Shown: positions 46,322 to 56,200 of the stretch, one piece after another
Position numbering within the stretch: position 1 is the stretch's first letter
Layout of the letters: every line of letters starts with the position of its first letter
IMG/VR virus record: IMGVR_UViG_3300037225_000975
Span: 1-57,076 of that record
Strand: one strand, 5' to 3'
Source: a virus
Length of the DNA stretch: 57,076 bases
The notes under the pieces: model-generated
What the model saw: only the letters and a program-made list of their open reading frames with translations
The model's database searches: none
Told to the model about the DNA's origin: nothing
Position numbers and translations under genes: made by a program

Positions 46322-46943
46322 GTCTCGCCTCTCTGATCGCCTTCGCCACCATGCGGATCGCGAGTTGCGTGCCGGCGTAGTATGCCTCTTCTGCCGCGTT
46401 CGCGCAACTGTCGGCAAACCGCTGCACCACGCCACCCAGGAGTTGTGGCATCGATGCCGCTTCTGAGTCACCGATGAGCGGCGACGCCATCGTGCCATTG
46501 ACCTCATAGCGCAACTTGGCATGCATCGATGCGGACATCTCCGACGGAGTATGACCTTGGATGGGATAACCGGCCATCATCTCTTCTTCCGCCGGCGTGA
46601 TCTGATAAACAAGACCGCGCACTCGGGTCTTCTGGTGTGATAGCTCGCTCTCCAACCCGGCCTGCAAAGCTTCTATAAGAAGCTCTCCCACCGCGTCTTC
46701 CGAGGCGGCGAGATCCGTATCGATCGCCTGGTTGAAGGTAGGATCTCCACGAACATCGCGAAGATCCTGCACCGATTCCTTCAATGACAGCTCGCTGGTG
46801 CTGGTGAGCGCGATCTCGACAGCTTTCTGGGCGAGTTTGAGGGTCGTCGACCCAAGACAGCGCAGGCCGACAGCGCGAGCCTCCACCGACAGAGAGTTGG
46901 CATCTCTGGCTTGCGTCTCCTTGTGTGGGAGCGCGTTAGGCAC
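46311..46943 (-). CDS. helical head protein, possible N-terminal half of split MuF, 210 aa
   Basis: The whole sequence is helical (SVEARAVGLRCLGSTTLKLA, SEDAVGELLIEALQAGLESE, QLLGGVVQRFADSCANAAEE). It directly precedes and overlaps the MuF C-terminal gene and follows a virion-like gene, so the pair looks like one MuF protein split in two. It may instead be a separate connector subunit. The HAH C-terminal end (IREARHAH) overlaps the next start. Confidence 0.65.
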   Translation of the reverse strand: MPNALPHKETQARDANSLSVEARAVGLRCLGSTTLKLAQKAVEIALTSTSELSLKESVQDLRDVRGDPTFNQAIDTDLAASEDAVGELLIEALQAGLESELSHQKTRVRGLVYQITPAEEEMMAGYPIQGHTPSEMSASMHAKLRYEVNGTMASPLIGDSEAASMPQLLGGVVQRFADSCANAAEEAYYAGTQLAIRMVAKAIREARHAH

Positions 46944-47724
46944 GGATCAGCCGCCCCACCTGCATGATGGCTTCTTTGTCCTCCTCCGGCATCCGCTCTT
47001 CCCAGAAACGCATGATTCGAATTTCTGGCGGGATCCAGCTACCCTTGCGCAATGCTTGGATCTTGTTCGCATAGTCTTCGCGAGTGTCGTCGATGAACTG
47101 CCACGTGGTGCTGGCGCGAGCGAAGAACTTCGGTCCCATTTTCGCCACCGTGCCGGTGCAAACGAGCTGCAGAAGCGACGGGATGCTGAGTGTCGTCGGA
47201 TCCGCGCTATAGGTGCAATAGATCTTGTCATTCTGCGTCATGCCGCCTGGATAGAGCGTCGGATTGAGCGACCCCTGGCCGGTGGCAACGTCGAAGCTGT
47301 ACTGGTTTGACGGATCTGCCGGATTGGCGGTGTTGTAGTTCAACTCAGCGAGAGGGATGAGCTCAGGGTCGGTGAACGTCATGTCGGTCAGCAGCTCGGT
47401 CAGCAGACGCGGGCGCGTCTTGAACATGACCGGCTGGCCCTTCCAGACGTGGAACTGATTGGCCACCACCGGAAACAGACCAACCTGGAAGGTGAACTGA
47501 CCTTTGGTGGCGCGCAAGACGACGAGCTCCAGATCGACGTCGAACATCGATTGGAACATGTCTTCCGGCATCACCTGGATGATCTCGTCGGTGGCCAGAT
47601 CCATGAAGGCGGCTACCGATGGTTCTCCGCCGAAATCACCGACCACCGGATTGTACGACCCGGTGGCCAGGAACGTCATCACGTTCGCGGAAGTGCATCC
47701 AAAGCGATTGAGTCTGCCGGCCAT
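46936..47724 (-). CDS. virion structural protein, 262 aa
   Basis: Beta-rich, Phe/Val-rich sequence (FLATGSYNPVVGDFGGEPSV, FQVGLFPVVANQFHVWKGQP, TFTDPELIPLAELNYNTANP) with few charges, as in structural proteins of the head-tail interface. It lies between the lysis-region membrane gene and the MuF pair. A head-tail connector or decoration protein is possible; no family recognised. Confidence 0.75.
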   Translation of the reverse strand: MAGRLNRFGCTSANVMTFLATGSYNPVVGDFGGEPSVAAFMDLATDEIIQVMPEDMFQSMFDVDLELVVLRATKGQFTFQVGLFPVVANQFHVWKGQPVMFKTRPRLLTELLTDMTFTDPELIPLAELNYNTANPADPSNQYSFDVATGQGSLNPTLYPGGMTQNDKIYCTYSADPTTLSIPSLLQLVCTGTVAKMGPKFFARASTTWQFIDDTREDYANKIQALRKGSWIPPEIRIMRFWEERMPEEDKEAIMQVGRLIRA

Positions 47725-47727
47725 GGT

Positions 47728-47862
47728 TCACTTCCCTCGGTGTTTGAAGTACTCGATCTGGCCGAGACGCTTTTTAGCCGCCTCTTTTGACATCGGTTTG
47801 CTGAGACGCTTGCCGCTCTCCGACTTGACGACGTAGAGATGAGGAGATACTTTGACGATCAT
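47728..47862 (-). CDS. small basic protein, 44 aa
   Basis: The ATG at 47862 overlaps the preceding stop (ATGA) and the stop lies three bases before the 262-aa gene start. The product MIVKVSPHLYVVKSESGKRL continues with SKEAAKKRLGQIEYFKHRGK. The end (K..AEKRLRQIEYFKH.K) is a recurrent pattern in small phage proteins of unknown function. Confidence 0.65.
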   Translation of the reverse strand: MIVKVSPHLYVVKSESGKRLSKPMSKEAAKKRLGQIEYFKHRGK

Positions 47863-48530
47863 GGCTTCACAGGTAGTTTGATGCCAGCGAGTTTGAGAGT
47901 GCCAGAGAGCACGGGATCAGCTGCAGCCTCGTCTTGCGTCTTGTCCCACAACTTCCGCAGGGCATCGTGCTTGGCAGCGATCAGCCAGAGAAGACCACCG
48001 ATCACCAGCGCCGCGAATCCGCCGACCGCCCACTTCATCACCCATGGTAGGACTATGCCGATGGTTAGCGCGACGGTAGCCAGCGCAGCACCGGCGGCAG
48101 CGAAGGCCAGACCAGCCTGCCATCCCAGCGGGATGAAGCGGGTGATGACTGCGATCGCCGGGACGAAGCGTCCGACCACGCCGATCATGACTGCCCAGGC
48201 CACGCCGGCCAGAGCCAGCGCAGTACCGACCCAAGACGCCCACTTGCAGAGCGCGAGCAGCGGAGCCAGCGTGATGGCGGTCTGAGCGGTGGTGAGCTTC
48301 GACTCCACGGACGCGAGCTTCCCCTTGAGGTCGTCGCGCTCGATCTGGAGAGCCGCCAGCGGATCGACCGCAGGAGCGGTGGCCGTGGCAGCCGGCGGCT
48401 TGGGTGCCGCTGGTACGCCAGGTGCCGTGGGAGCCGCAGGAGGATGCGGAATATCCACGCGGACAGCAGAACACTGCGTGCATGAAGACATGCCGATGAA
48501 CATGAAGACGATGATGGCGACTCGGATCAT
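47859..48530 (-). CDS. multi-TM protein with lipobox-like N-terminus, 223 aa
   Basis: The N-terminus MIRVAIIVFMFIGMSSCTQC resembles a lipoprotein signal ending in MSSC. A ~45-residue Pro/Ala-rich linker (VDIPHPPAAPTAPGVPAAPK) and a short coiled coil (LQIERDDLKGKLASVESKLT) follow. The C-terminal half has three to four transmembrane helices (WVGTALALAGVAWAVMIGVV, LAFAAAGAALATVALTIGIV, AALVIGGLLWLIAAKH). The combination is unusual. It may be a lysis-cassette or envelope protein: spanin-like anchoring plus holin-like helices, but this is inferred. Coupled to both neighbours. Confidence 0.65.
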   Translation of the reverse strand: MIRVAIIVFMFIGMSSCTQCSAVRVDIPHPPAAPTAPGVPAAPKPPAATATAPAVDPLAALQIERDDLKGKLASVESKLTTAQTAITLAPLLALCKWASWVGTALALAGVAWAVMIGVVGRFVPAIAVITRFIPLGWQAGLAFAAAGAALATVALTIGIVLPWVMKWAVGGFAALVIGGLLWLIAAKHDALRKLWDKTQDEAAADPVLSGTLKLAGIKLPVKP

Positions 48531-49066
48531 GGCTGCTTGTCCTTTGCAACAGGAGCCGGATCCTGTTGCGGGTAATAGTGCTTGGCGATCTGCTGATGAG
48601 CGAGGACTGTGCCGATCAGGACGGTGATCGCGCCGATCAGCTTGACGACGCCAGCGAGCGACACTCTGTCACCACGTTTCTTCTCCACGGCGTGACTTTC
48701 TGTGGTATCAGACTGCTTGTGCTTGCCAGATGGCTTGCCGTTCTCTATCTGGTCGATCCGTTCCTTGGTCACGCTGATATGGGCGTCCAGCTTGTCCTCG
48801 ATGCGCTGCATGCGCCCGTCTCCACGCTCCAACCTGAGCAGCACCGCGACTCCGTTCTTGGTGAGCCCGCGCATGTCGTCGCTGAGTCGGTCATTTGACT
48901 CCTGCAATCGACCGTAGGCGGTGGACAGATGCGACAGGATGCGCTCGCCCTCAGTGACGCGGATCTCAGCGTTCGAGCGTGTCTTTTCTTGCTGCATGGC
49001 TTCCTGAGCAGCGTGCGCCGCTTCGCGGCGGACCATCGACCGCGTGTCGTCATCGTGGGCTGGCAT
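48527..49066 (-). CDS. holin candidate, coiled coil plus C-terminal TM helix, 179 aa
   Basis: The N-terminal ~110 residues are a coiled-coil (ERILSHLSTAYGRLQESNDR, RGLTKNGVAVLLRLERGDGR) and the C-terminus has one transmembrane helix (VSLAGVVKLIGAITVLIGTV) with a basic, Tyr-rich tail. This order is seen in XhlA-type hemolysin/holin proteins. It lies just after a fibre gene and upstream of the lipobox-like membrane gene, making a probable lysis cassette. Confidence 0.65.
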   Translation of the reverse strand: MPAHDDDTRSMVRREAAHAAQEAMQQEKTRSNAEIRVTEGERILSHLSTAYGRLQESNDRLSDDMRGLTKNGVAVLLRLERGDGRMQRIEDKLDAHISVTKERIDQIENGKPSGKHKQSDTTESHAVEKKRGDRVSLAGVVKLIGAITVLIGTVLAHQQIAKHYYPQQDPAPVAKDKQP

Positions 49067-49114
49067 GGTGCCTCCAGGATACTCGCTTTTCTGCAGAAGT
49101 GAACCGACGTCGGA

Positions 49115-51079
49115 TCATGCGCCAACCTGACCGTAGATCTTGAGGTCGAGAATGAGCTGCGCGACGGCAGCTGCCAGATTGGGAAGGGAGATCGTGCTCG
49201 CATCAAACGACGCCTGGTGGCTGCCGTTGGTCGGCGTGCCGTAACCTGTGATCTGAGCAACCGGAGTCGCGCCCCACCATGCCTGCTTCTGGGTGGTAGC
49301 CGTGCCGAACTTGGTGCCTGCGGCGCTGCCTAGCACCACGTTGCGGTCGGTGATCGTGAGATCGGCCGTGGTGATCGAAACGCCGCCGGAGAAGGTCTGC
49401 GTGGCGGAGAAGGTCTGCGCGACGCTGATGCCGGCGAACGTGCTCGATGCGTTCGGCACCACCCACGTCCTGGTGGTCAGTGTGGTGAATCCAGATAGAT
49501 TGAACGCCAATTTCTTCGTCACGTCGGTGGAGTCCACCACCCTGATGGACGCCGAGCTGAAGTCGGCGGTGACGAGGCTGTTGATCCTGACCATCACCTG
49601 AGTTGCCGAGATCGTCGGGTTCGGATAGGTGCCGCTCAGATCGCCGCCAGCGGAGCCGGACGGGGTGCGAGAATCGCTGAGGCGAGCGTCGTTTCCCTGG
49701 CAGATGGTGCTCACTGCCGTTCCGTATGTCGGAGAGAAGGTGATCGTCGACCCGGCGCCGCCATCGGTGAGCGTCAGACCGGAGCCGGCTGCTAGCTGCC
49801 TGGCGAACGCGAGACCGATGCCGCTGGTGGTGCCGACCACCACGTAGTTGTCGCCGACCGGAGCGTATGTGGTGGATCCAGGAAGAGCGAACCAGCCTCG
49901 CGCACCGCTACCGTCCGTGCCGTAGTATCGCGAGATTCCTGGAGTGGCCGTGTCGCCGACGAGGTTGAGCGTGCGAGACGTCGATAACGCACCTCCGCCT
50001 GTCAGCGAGTGCTGCGTGTTGACCGCGATGGTGTTCGCCACTGCGTCGGTGATGCCGTAACCGGCGAGAGTGGAGGGGGTGCTCGTGATCGAGCTCCACG
50101 CCCAGATGGCGCTCGCTGATGCCGCGCCGATGTCGCTGGGAACCGCTCCTGCCTTCGAGATCTTGCCCCACGAGATCGCGGCAGATGCGGAAACCATCGC
50201 GTCGACGATGACGCCGGTGTTGATGGTCGGATTCGGGTAGGTGCCGGTTAGTGATCCGCCTGCAGCGCCAGTTGGAATCCTGGAATCAGAGAGACGCGAG
50301 TCGTTGCCGACGCAAGGAGTGGTGCTGGTCGTGCCGAAGGTGAGCGAGAGATTGAGAGTCGATCCGAGCGTCGCGGTGGCATCACCGCTCACGCCGTTCG
50401 CGTAGGCCATCGAGAAGCTCGGAGTCGCCATCTTCGCATTCGTGACAGCGCCGTTGGCGATGGTCGGATTCGGCAGCGTTCCCGTCAGATCTCCGCCCAC
50501 CGCGCCAGAGGGAACCGCGACCACGGTGGCTGTCGTGACGGAGGTGACTCTACCCTTGGCATCCACCGTGATGATCGGGACCGTGCTTGCTGCCCCGTAG
50601 GTTCCAGCCGAGACCCCCGAGGTCGTTAGGGTTGGGTTAGGATATGCCCCCGTGAGGTCTCCACCAGCGGAACCCGTGGGGATCCTGGAATTGGTAACGC
50701 TGGGATCGCTGATGTTAACCGCGTCCGTGATCCCGTAGCCGGCGAGAGTGTTCGGGACGCCGGTGATGGTCGACCATGCCTGGGTGTGGGTCGATGTCGC
50801 CGCGCCGATACCTGCCGGGGTGATCGAGAGTGCTGATGCTGCGGTGATTCTACCGTACGCGTCGACCGTGATCTGAGGCACCGTCGCGGCGTCGCCATAG
50901 ATGGCTGGAGTGATGCCACTAGCGGCGAGATCGAGAGTGACGTCAGCGCTGAGAGGACCGCCACCGACTATCCTGCCAGCCGTCCCGACGACCTGGCGGT
51001 CATCTCTGACGGCGAGACGAGGACCTATTTTGAGGGTGGTTTGCTTGGTGCCGGCGAGATCGACGATGATGCGACCCAT
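49115..51079 (-). CDS. tail fibre protein with GxYPNPT repeats, 654 aa
   Basis: The motif GGDLTGTYPNPTI recurs at least four times (GGDLTGAYPNPTL, GGDLTGTLPNPTI, GGSLTGTYPNPTI, GGDLSGTYPNPTI), each followed by short repeats. Such triple-stranded-fibre repeats are common in phage fibres with folding along a shaft. The N-terminus (MGRIIVDLAGTKQTTLKIGP) probably attaches to the virion. It lies beside the holin candidate, so it closes the fibre cluster. Confidence 0.85.
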   Translation of the reverse strand: MGRIIVDLAGTKQTTLKIGPRLAVRDDRQVVGTAGRIVGGGPLSADVTLDLAASGITPAIYGDAATVPQITVDAYGRITAASALSITPAGIGAATSTHTQAWSTITGVPNTLAGYGITDAVNISDPSVTNSRIPTGSAGGDLTGAYPNPTLTTSGVSAGTYGAASTVPIITVDAKGRVTSVTTATVVAVPSGAVGGDLTGTLPNPTIANGAVTNAKMATPSFSMAYANGVSGDATATLGSTLNLSLTFGTTSTTPCVGNDSRLSDSRIPTGAAGGSLTGTYPNPTINTGVIVDAMVSASAAISWGKISKAGAVPSDIGAASASAIWAWSSITSTPSTLAGYGITDAVANTIAVNTQHSLTGGGALSTSRTLNLVGDTATPGISRYYGTDGSGARGWFALPGSTTYAPVGDNYVVVGTTSGIGLAFARQLAAGSGLTLTDGGAGSTITFSPTYGTAVSTICQGNDARLSDSRTPSGSAGGDLSGTYPNPTISATQVMVRINSLVTADFSSASIRVVDSTDVTKKLAFNLSGFTTLTTRTWVVPNASSTFAGISVAQTFSATQTFSGGVSITTADLTITDRNVVLGSAAGTKFGTATTQKQAWWGATPVAQITGYGTPTNGSHQASFDASTISLPNLAAAVAQLILDLKIYGQVGA

Positions 51080-51080
51080 G

Positions 51081-51899
51081 TCAGGTTGCTCCAGTGGTGA
51101 CGATCTGGACCACGAACTTTCCCGCCGTCGACGTCCCTGGATTGCAGTAAACGAAAACCGTCAGAGGCCCGACGGCAGAGGCTTCCCGCTCGAAAGAGTC
51201 AGTGCTGGTGACGTCGACGTCACCAGCGGTCATGTAGGCGCCGTGACTCGACGGTATGCCGACCTCGATGGTGGCTGTCGGATCGTTGAACGGAATCTCC
51301 ATGATCACTTCGACTTCGTCGAGCGCCTGGCCGGCGGGAAGTGCCAGCACTGCGAACGGGTAGGCGGCATTGTACTGAAGCTCTGTGCGGATTCCGCCCA
51401 CGCTACCTCCCGACGGTGGTGTTCCTCCTCCTGGCGTGGAGAAGTCAGTTTCGTAGGTCTTGCGATCCATCGCGCTTTGGAGATTGAACTGCACCTCGAT
51501 GGTGTAGCCCAACGGCGAGTCGCCGAAGTTGGTGATCGTCTCGTCGCCAATGAAGAAGTAATTCTGATTCCTGGCGATGATCAGGCCGGCATAGACGATG
51601 TTCCTGGCCAGCTCCTCGCCAGCGGTTTGCGTCATCGTCGCGACGTGAACCCTGATGCCCCAACGTGACGTGACGACACCGAGCTGGATGTCTCCCAGCG
51701 CTTTCCAGTGATCGTCGACTTGGAAGATCTCGACGGCTGGAAGACGACCGCGGTGCAGCTCGGCCAGAAGGCCGGCGCGATCGCCTTTGAGAACGCGAGT
51801 CGCCCAGGTGACAGAATCTATGCCCGCCACCGCGGCGACTGAGGGGTCGCTCCACGCGGACACGAGGCCGTCTCTCGCGACCGTGTGGAGCGATGACAT
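51081..51899 (-). CDS. virion protein, tail-terminator-like N-terminus, 272 aa
   Basis: The first ~150 residues (ARDGLVSAWSDPSVAAVAGI, HWKALGDIQLGVVTSRWGIR, TIEVQFNLQSAMDRKTYETD) resemble small tail-terminator/completion folds with a strand-rich core. A Gly/Pro-rich linker then leads to a C-terminal beta domain (AYPFAVLALPAGQALDEVEV). A head-tail or tail completion role is plausible by pattern; no firm family. Confidence 0.65.
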   Translation of the reverse strand: MSSLHTVARDGLVSAWSDPSVAAVAGIDSVTWATRVLKGDRAGLLAELHRGRLPAVEIFQVDDHWKALGDIQLGVVTSRWGIRVHVATMTQTAGEELARNIVYAGLIIARNQNYFFIGDETITNFGDSPLGYTIEVQFNLQSAMDRKTYETDFSTPGGGTPPSGGSVGGIRTELQYNAAYPFAVLALPAGQALDEVEVIMEIPFNDPTATIEVGIPSSHGAYMTAGDVDVTSTDSFEREASAVGPLTVFVYCNPGTSTAGKFVVQIVTTGAT

Positions 51900-51905
51900 G
51901 GAGGG

Positions 51906-52364
51906 TTACTCCGGCTTCGCTGCCGAATCGTCGATGATGAGCCAGTCCAGGGTGGCAAGCGCCGAGGCGGACAACTCCACGCCGACGCGTTCCTTGCCAT
52001 CCGGGCCCTTGAGCTTCATCTTTTCGAGATCCGACAACTTGAATGGCGTGACCTTGAAATCTTCCAGCTCGAGATCATAGAGCTCCTGGATGCGTTCGCT
52101 GGTGAGCACCGGGTTGGCCTGTTCCATCTTGTTGGGGTCGACGTTGCCATCCGCGTCGGTGGGGTGGACGGGCTTGCCGTCAGCGTCCTTCTTCGACAGG
52201 TCCGTGACCAGCTTCTTCTGGGCTTCGTTGAGCTCTTCGAGACGGTCACGCAGCGTCTTGATGGTGCGACTGATCGCGAAGCTCGTGCGCACGGGACCGG
52301 TCTTGGTCGCGTCGCTGAACTCCTGCAGCGCTTGGAGTGATGGAATGATCTGACTGTTCTTCAT
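51906..52364 (-). CDS. unknown helical protein, 152 aa
   Basis: CCAGGAG precedes ATG at 52364. The product MKNSQIIPSLQALQEFSDAT is helical (TIKTLRDRLEELNEAQKKLV) with a DTDGN..DPNKMEQANPVL loop and a C-terminal strand (ALATLDWLIIDDSAAKPE). It lies in the fibre/virion cluster. No family recognised. Confidence 0.7.
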   Translation of the reverse strand: MKNSQIIPSLQALQEFSDATKTGPVRTSFAISRTIKTLRDRLEELNEAQKKLVTDLSKKDADGKPVHPTDADGNVDPNKMEQANPVLTSERIQELYDLELEDFKVTPFKLSDLEKMKLKGPDGKERVGVELSASALATLDWLIIDDSAAKPE

Positions 52365-52415
52365 GTGCTTCTCCTGGAAGCGGGTGGATGCGGTCTGAAG
52401 AGACAAGATATCCAG

Positions 52416-52874
52416 CTAGCTCTGCTTTGCCATCGATGGAGGAGCGAACGCAGCTAAGAGGTCGTGCAATTTTCCGGGCGACACCGTGCACGGGACTACG
52501 TCGCGCAGAAGCTCGGCTCGTTGGAGCGCCGCGACGCAGAACTCGGAGCAGAACCACTTGCGCGGATGGCTGCGCGGGATGCGGAGAACTTGCGAGTAGA
52601 AGAGCCCCAGCCAGTCATACTTGCACCCTATCTCGGTGATGCACCAGACGTGGATGGCCAGCATTCTGTCTATGCTGAGATCGAAGCGCACCACGTCCCA
52701 TTCGTTCAGATCGAGAGACGCGACCTGGATGATCGTCACGCCGGTGCTATCCCTGGCGGCGATCATCTGCCCATCGTCGAACAGCAGTTCTACGTGAGAA
52801 TATGGCGATTTCGTCCACCATCTGATCAGACGGTCGAAGAGTCCAGCCTTGCCCTTGTAGAACGCCAGCTTCAT
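52416..52874 (-). CDS. NlpC/P60-superfamily (YiiX-like) protein, 152 aa
   Basis: SPYSHVELLFDDGQ (His27) and WFCSEFCVAALQ (Cys109) are in the permuted order (His first, Cys later) of the YiiX/LRAT-like branch of the NlpC/P60 papain-fold family. The His, SE-neighbour and Cys are retained, so it may be active. Such proteins act as amidases, peptidases or acyltransferases; in phages they may act on peptidoglycan or lipids. It sits between virion-like genes, so virion-associated wall digestion is possible. Confidence 0.75.
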   Translation of the reverse strand: MKLAFYKGKAGLFDRLIRWWTKSPYSHVELLFDDGQMIAARDSTGVTIIQVASLDLNEWDVVRFDLSIDRMLAIHVWCITEIGCKYDWLGLFYSQVLRIPRSHPRKWFCSEFCVAALQRAELLRDVVPCTVSPGKLHDLLAAFAPPSMAKQS

Positions 52875-52878
52875 GGTA

Positions 52879-53202
52879 TCAGGCGATGCCGGCGCCCTTG
52901 TGGGCGTCGATGACGGCGTTCACCGCCTCGAGGATCTGGCCCACGGTCAGCTTGATGCCATCCTGCAGCACGTGGGTCTCGCCGATGATGTCGAACACGT
53001 CAAGATTCACGTCGGGCAGCGGGATGCGCTCGCCGACCTGGACACCCATGGCGTCCTGTGGTTCCTTCACCCGCTGGATCTGCATGCCGTACTTGCCAGG
53101 AAGCACGTTGATGCCGAGGTTGTTGCTCGAGACCATGGCCGTGCAGCGAACCTCGAACCGCGTCGGGACTGGTGCAGTGTTGGGAATGATGACGTCGGTC
53201 AT
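52879..53202 (-). CDS. unknown virion-cluster protein, 107 aa
   Basis: The product (MTDVIIPNTAPVPTRFEVRC, NLGINVLPGKYGMQIQRVKE, PDVNLDVFDIIGETHVLQDG) is beta-rich with a helical end (VGQILEAVNAVIDAHKGAG). It lies between the giant fibre protein and the NlpC-like gene, coupled by a short gap. No family recognised; a fibre-associated chaperone or collar protein is a guess. Confidence 0.65.
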   Translation of the reverse strand: MTDVIIPNTAPVPTRFEVRCTAMVSSNNLGINVLPGKYGMQIQRVKEPQDAMGVQVGERIPLPDVNLDVFDIIGETHVLQDGIKLTVGQILEAVNAVIDAHKGAGIA

Positions 53203-53211
53203 GGGGGATCC

Positions 53212-56200
53212 TTAGTAGAGACGATACCAGACAGTGTTGTAGTAGATGAACGATACGCTGGTATCGGCGAGAAGCGCGGGCGGCGCGTTGTTGATCGACT
53301 GCCCGGCGTTTGGGCTCAACGTGAGGCTGGTCACTGCGCCGGCGGTGACGATGGTGTAGACCTTTCCGTTGATCGGGCCGCTCGGCATCGTCAGGGTGAA
53401 GGTTGCGATCGTGCTGGTGTTGGTGTTGAGCGTGGTCCAGGCGTTGTCGTTGATGACCAGCGACCCGGCAGCGGCCCAGGACGAGACGTTGCCTCCGATG
53501 GCTCCGTCAGCCAGGCCACCGACAATCGCCGTCCCCAAGTTGTCCACCTTGAAGTACGAGGTGCCGTTGACCTGGCAGTCGATGAGGTTGCCGACGAATC
53601 CAGAGGTCGCGTTGATGCCCAGCCCGGTTCCAGCGGTGTTCCAGCCGGTCGAGGTCGTGCTGTTCGGCTCAATGAGCAGTTGCGGCTTGGTTGTCGTCGC
53701 GCTGCCGCCGGTGTACCACGAGCCAGTAAACAGGAGCGCGGACTGCGAGGCATTCGGGCTGTTGCTGAAGGTGTTTCGCGCCTCGTAGCTGTTGATCCCG
53801 ACATTGCCGGACTGGTAGAAACCGAACCGGGTTCCTGAGCCAGACGAAGGAATGGCGAGGTAGATGCCGTAGAACGTACCCGAAGTTCCGAGAAGGTTCG
53901 CATCTACCCTGAGTCCGTACATCTGCGTGATGTTGTTGACTCTCGTGACGCTGATGGCGAGCCCGGCCATCCAGTTGGTCGTCGAACCACCGCCAGCGTT
54001 GGTGACCGCGATGTTGGCGCCGTAGATGTTGCCGGTCGAAGAACCGGATGCGTCCAGCGAGACGTTCAGGCAGTTCACCTGACCAGCGCCAGAGTTGATG
54101 CCAGTGAGCGTCAGCATGCTCGCCGCGCTGGCATAGGTGCCAGTGAGCGCGACGACCGAGCCGTCATAGGTAAAGTTGGCGCTGCCGTGGACTGTGTTGG
54201 CGCCTGAGTCGCCGTAGGCGATCTGCGTGTTGGAGAGCGTGCCGGTGATGCCGCCACCAGCGGCGCCGAGCTGCACGGTCGCACCATTGATGCGGACATA
54301 CATCGCCGTGGTCGTCGTCCAGATGTCGCCATCCACCGGCGTTGTCGGAGCGGCACCGTGGGGAACGTTCAGGGAAGACTTGGCTGTGGTTCCCACGCCG
54401 AGAGTCAAGAATGAGGTGGTGGTGGCGGTGTTGCCGATGCCGGTGTCGCCGTTGAGATAGTTCAACGTGGAGGCGCCGGACTGGTAGAAGCCGTAGACGG
54501 TCCCGCCGCTCAAGCTGGCGAGATAGACGCCGTAGGTGGTGCCTCCACCGGTGGCGTTCAGGCTCGTGATGCTGATGCCGTAGGTCGTCGCGCCGCCGGA
54601 GCTCGTCACCGACGACATCTGGAGGCCGTAAGCTCCGATGTTCTTGCTGCTGACGTTGTTGATCGTGATGCCGCTGGCAGAACCAGAGGTCGCTGCCGTC
54701 ATGTTGACGTGCGAGATATAGATGCCAGTACCGCCGGCGGAAGTTGCTCCGGCCCCATACACGATGTCGATGTGCAGGCCGTTGACCGTCGGGCCGATGC
54801 TGGTCGTCGAGCTGACGATGGGGGCGATGAGGATTCCGTCGACGGTCACCGTCGCGCTCGAAGCAGCAGAGATGATCGGCGCAAGCCAGATCGACCGATA
54901 CGTCAGACTCGTCGACCCGCCACTGGCTGAGAGCGTGGACCCGTCGGTGATCGTGCTGATGCTGGGCGACCCGCTGACGTAGGTGGCAGGAGCGCGGCCG
55001 AATGTGAGACCTGAGCCAGTTGCCAGGTAGGTCAGCTCGGCCAACCCCTGGATGGAGTTTGCCGTCACGGCTCCGAACGCGATCTGCGTTGACGTGATCG
55101 AGCCGCCGATGGTCCCGCCTCCGCCAGCCGCCGCCCAGGATAGATTTCCAGCGCCATCGTTGGTCAGCACCGTGCTCGCGCCGCCCTGGCTGCTCGGCCA
55201 TGAGTAGGACACGGCCTTGAGGAGCGACAGATCGCCGTTGCTATTGACGGTGAACTTATCGACGCCGCCGTACTCCATGTGCAGCAGATTGACCGTCAGA
55301 CCAGTGACGCTCGTGTTCACCGTGTCGACCGCGAGGACGTTGAAGGTCGTGTTGGTGTTCGAGGCGCCGGTATTGAACGTCGGCTTGTGGTACGAGCAGT
55401 AGAACGTGCGCGTGTTCGTGTCGTTCTTGGTGATCGTGGACGAGGTGTAGAAGCTGCTGACAGCCTGATCGGCAGCAGTGTTCAGTGTGGCACCTCCAAC
55501 CGTTAGCGAGGCGGTCTGATCAAGCGTGGCAGTGCCCATGCCGACCTGCCCGAATGTGCCGGCACCAGCCGCTCCGGTGATCCACATGGTCGGCGTGGTG
55601 CAGTTGAGGCCGAAGTTGATCGTGCTGCCCTGCACGGGCGTGAAGCGGTTGGCCCCAGATCCGGCTCCGATGCCGAACATATACACGTTCGCCATGTTGG
55701 AGACCACGATGTTGGAACCCATCGTGTAGAAGTTCGAGTAGTAGGGTCCAGACGTCGTGACCGACGTCAGCCCGCCGATCAGATGGGCGTTGTTGATCGC
55801 GTTGTTGGTGACGATTCCGCCACCAGTCGACATGATGATCGTTTGGGTGTCGCCAGCAGTGTCGCTATTCCCACCGATATTGAGAACGAACGTGTTGCTC
55901 TGATTGCTGGTGATCTGATTAAGGTACTGTCCCAAGGTGATCTTGCTGCCTGCCCACGTGCGGATATTCCGCGCAGTGAGCGAACCATCAGACAGGACGC
56001 TGGCCTGGGAGACGCCACCAGAGAGCAGGTTGAGCAGGTTGACCGTCAGGCCCGTCACCGACGTGTTGGTCGTGTCGACTGCGAGGACGTTGAAGGTCGT
56101 ATTGAGATTGCTTCCGCCGGTGTTCAGCGTCGGCTTCAACAGATTTCCATAGAAGACCCGCGTGTTCGAGTCGTTCTTGCTGATCGTCGAGGTTTCGCTG

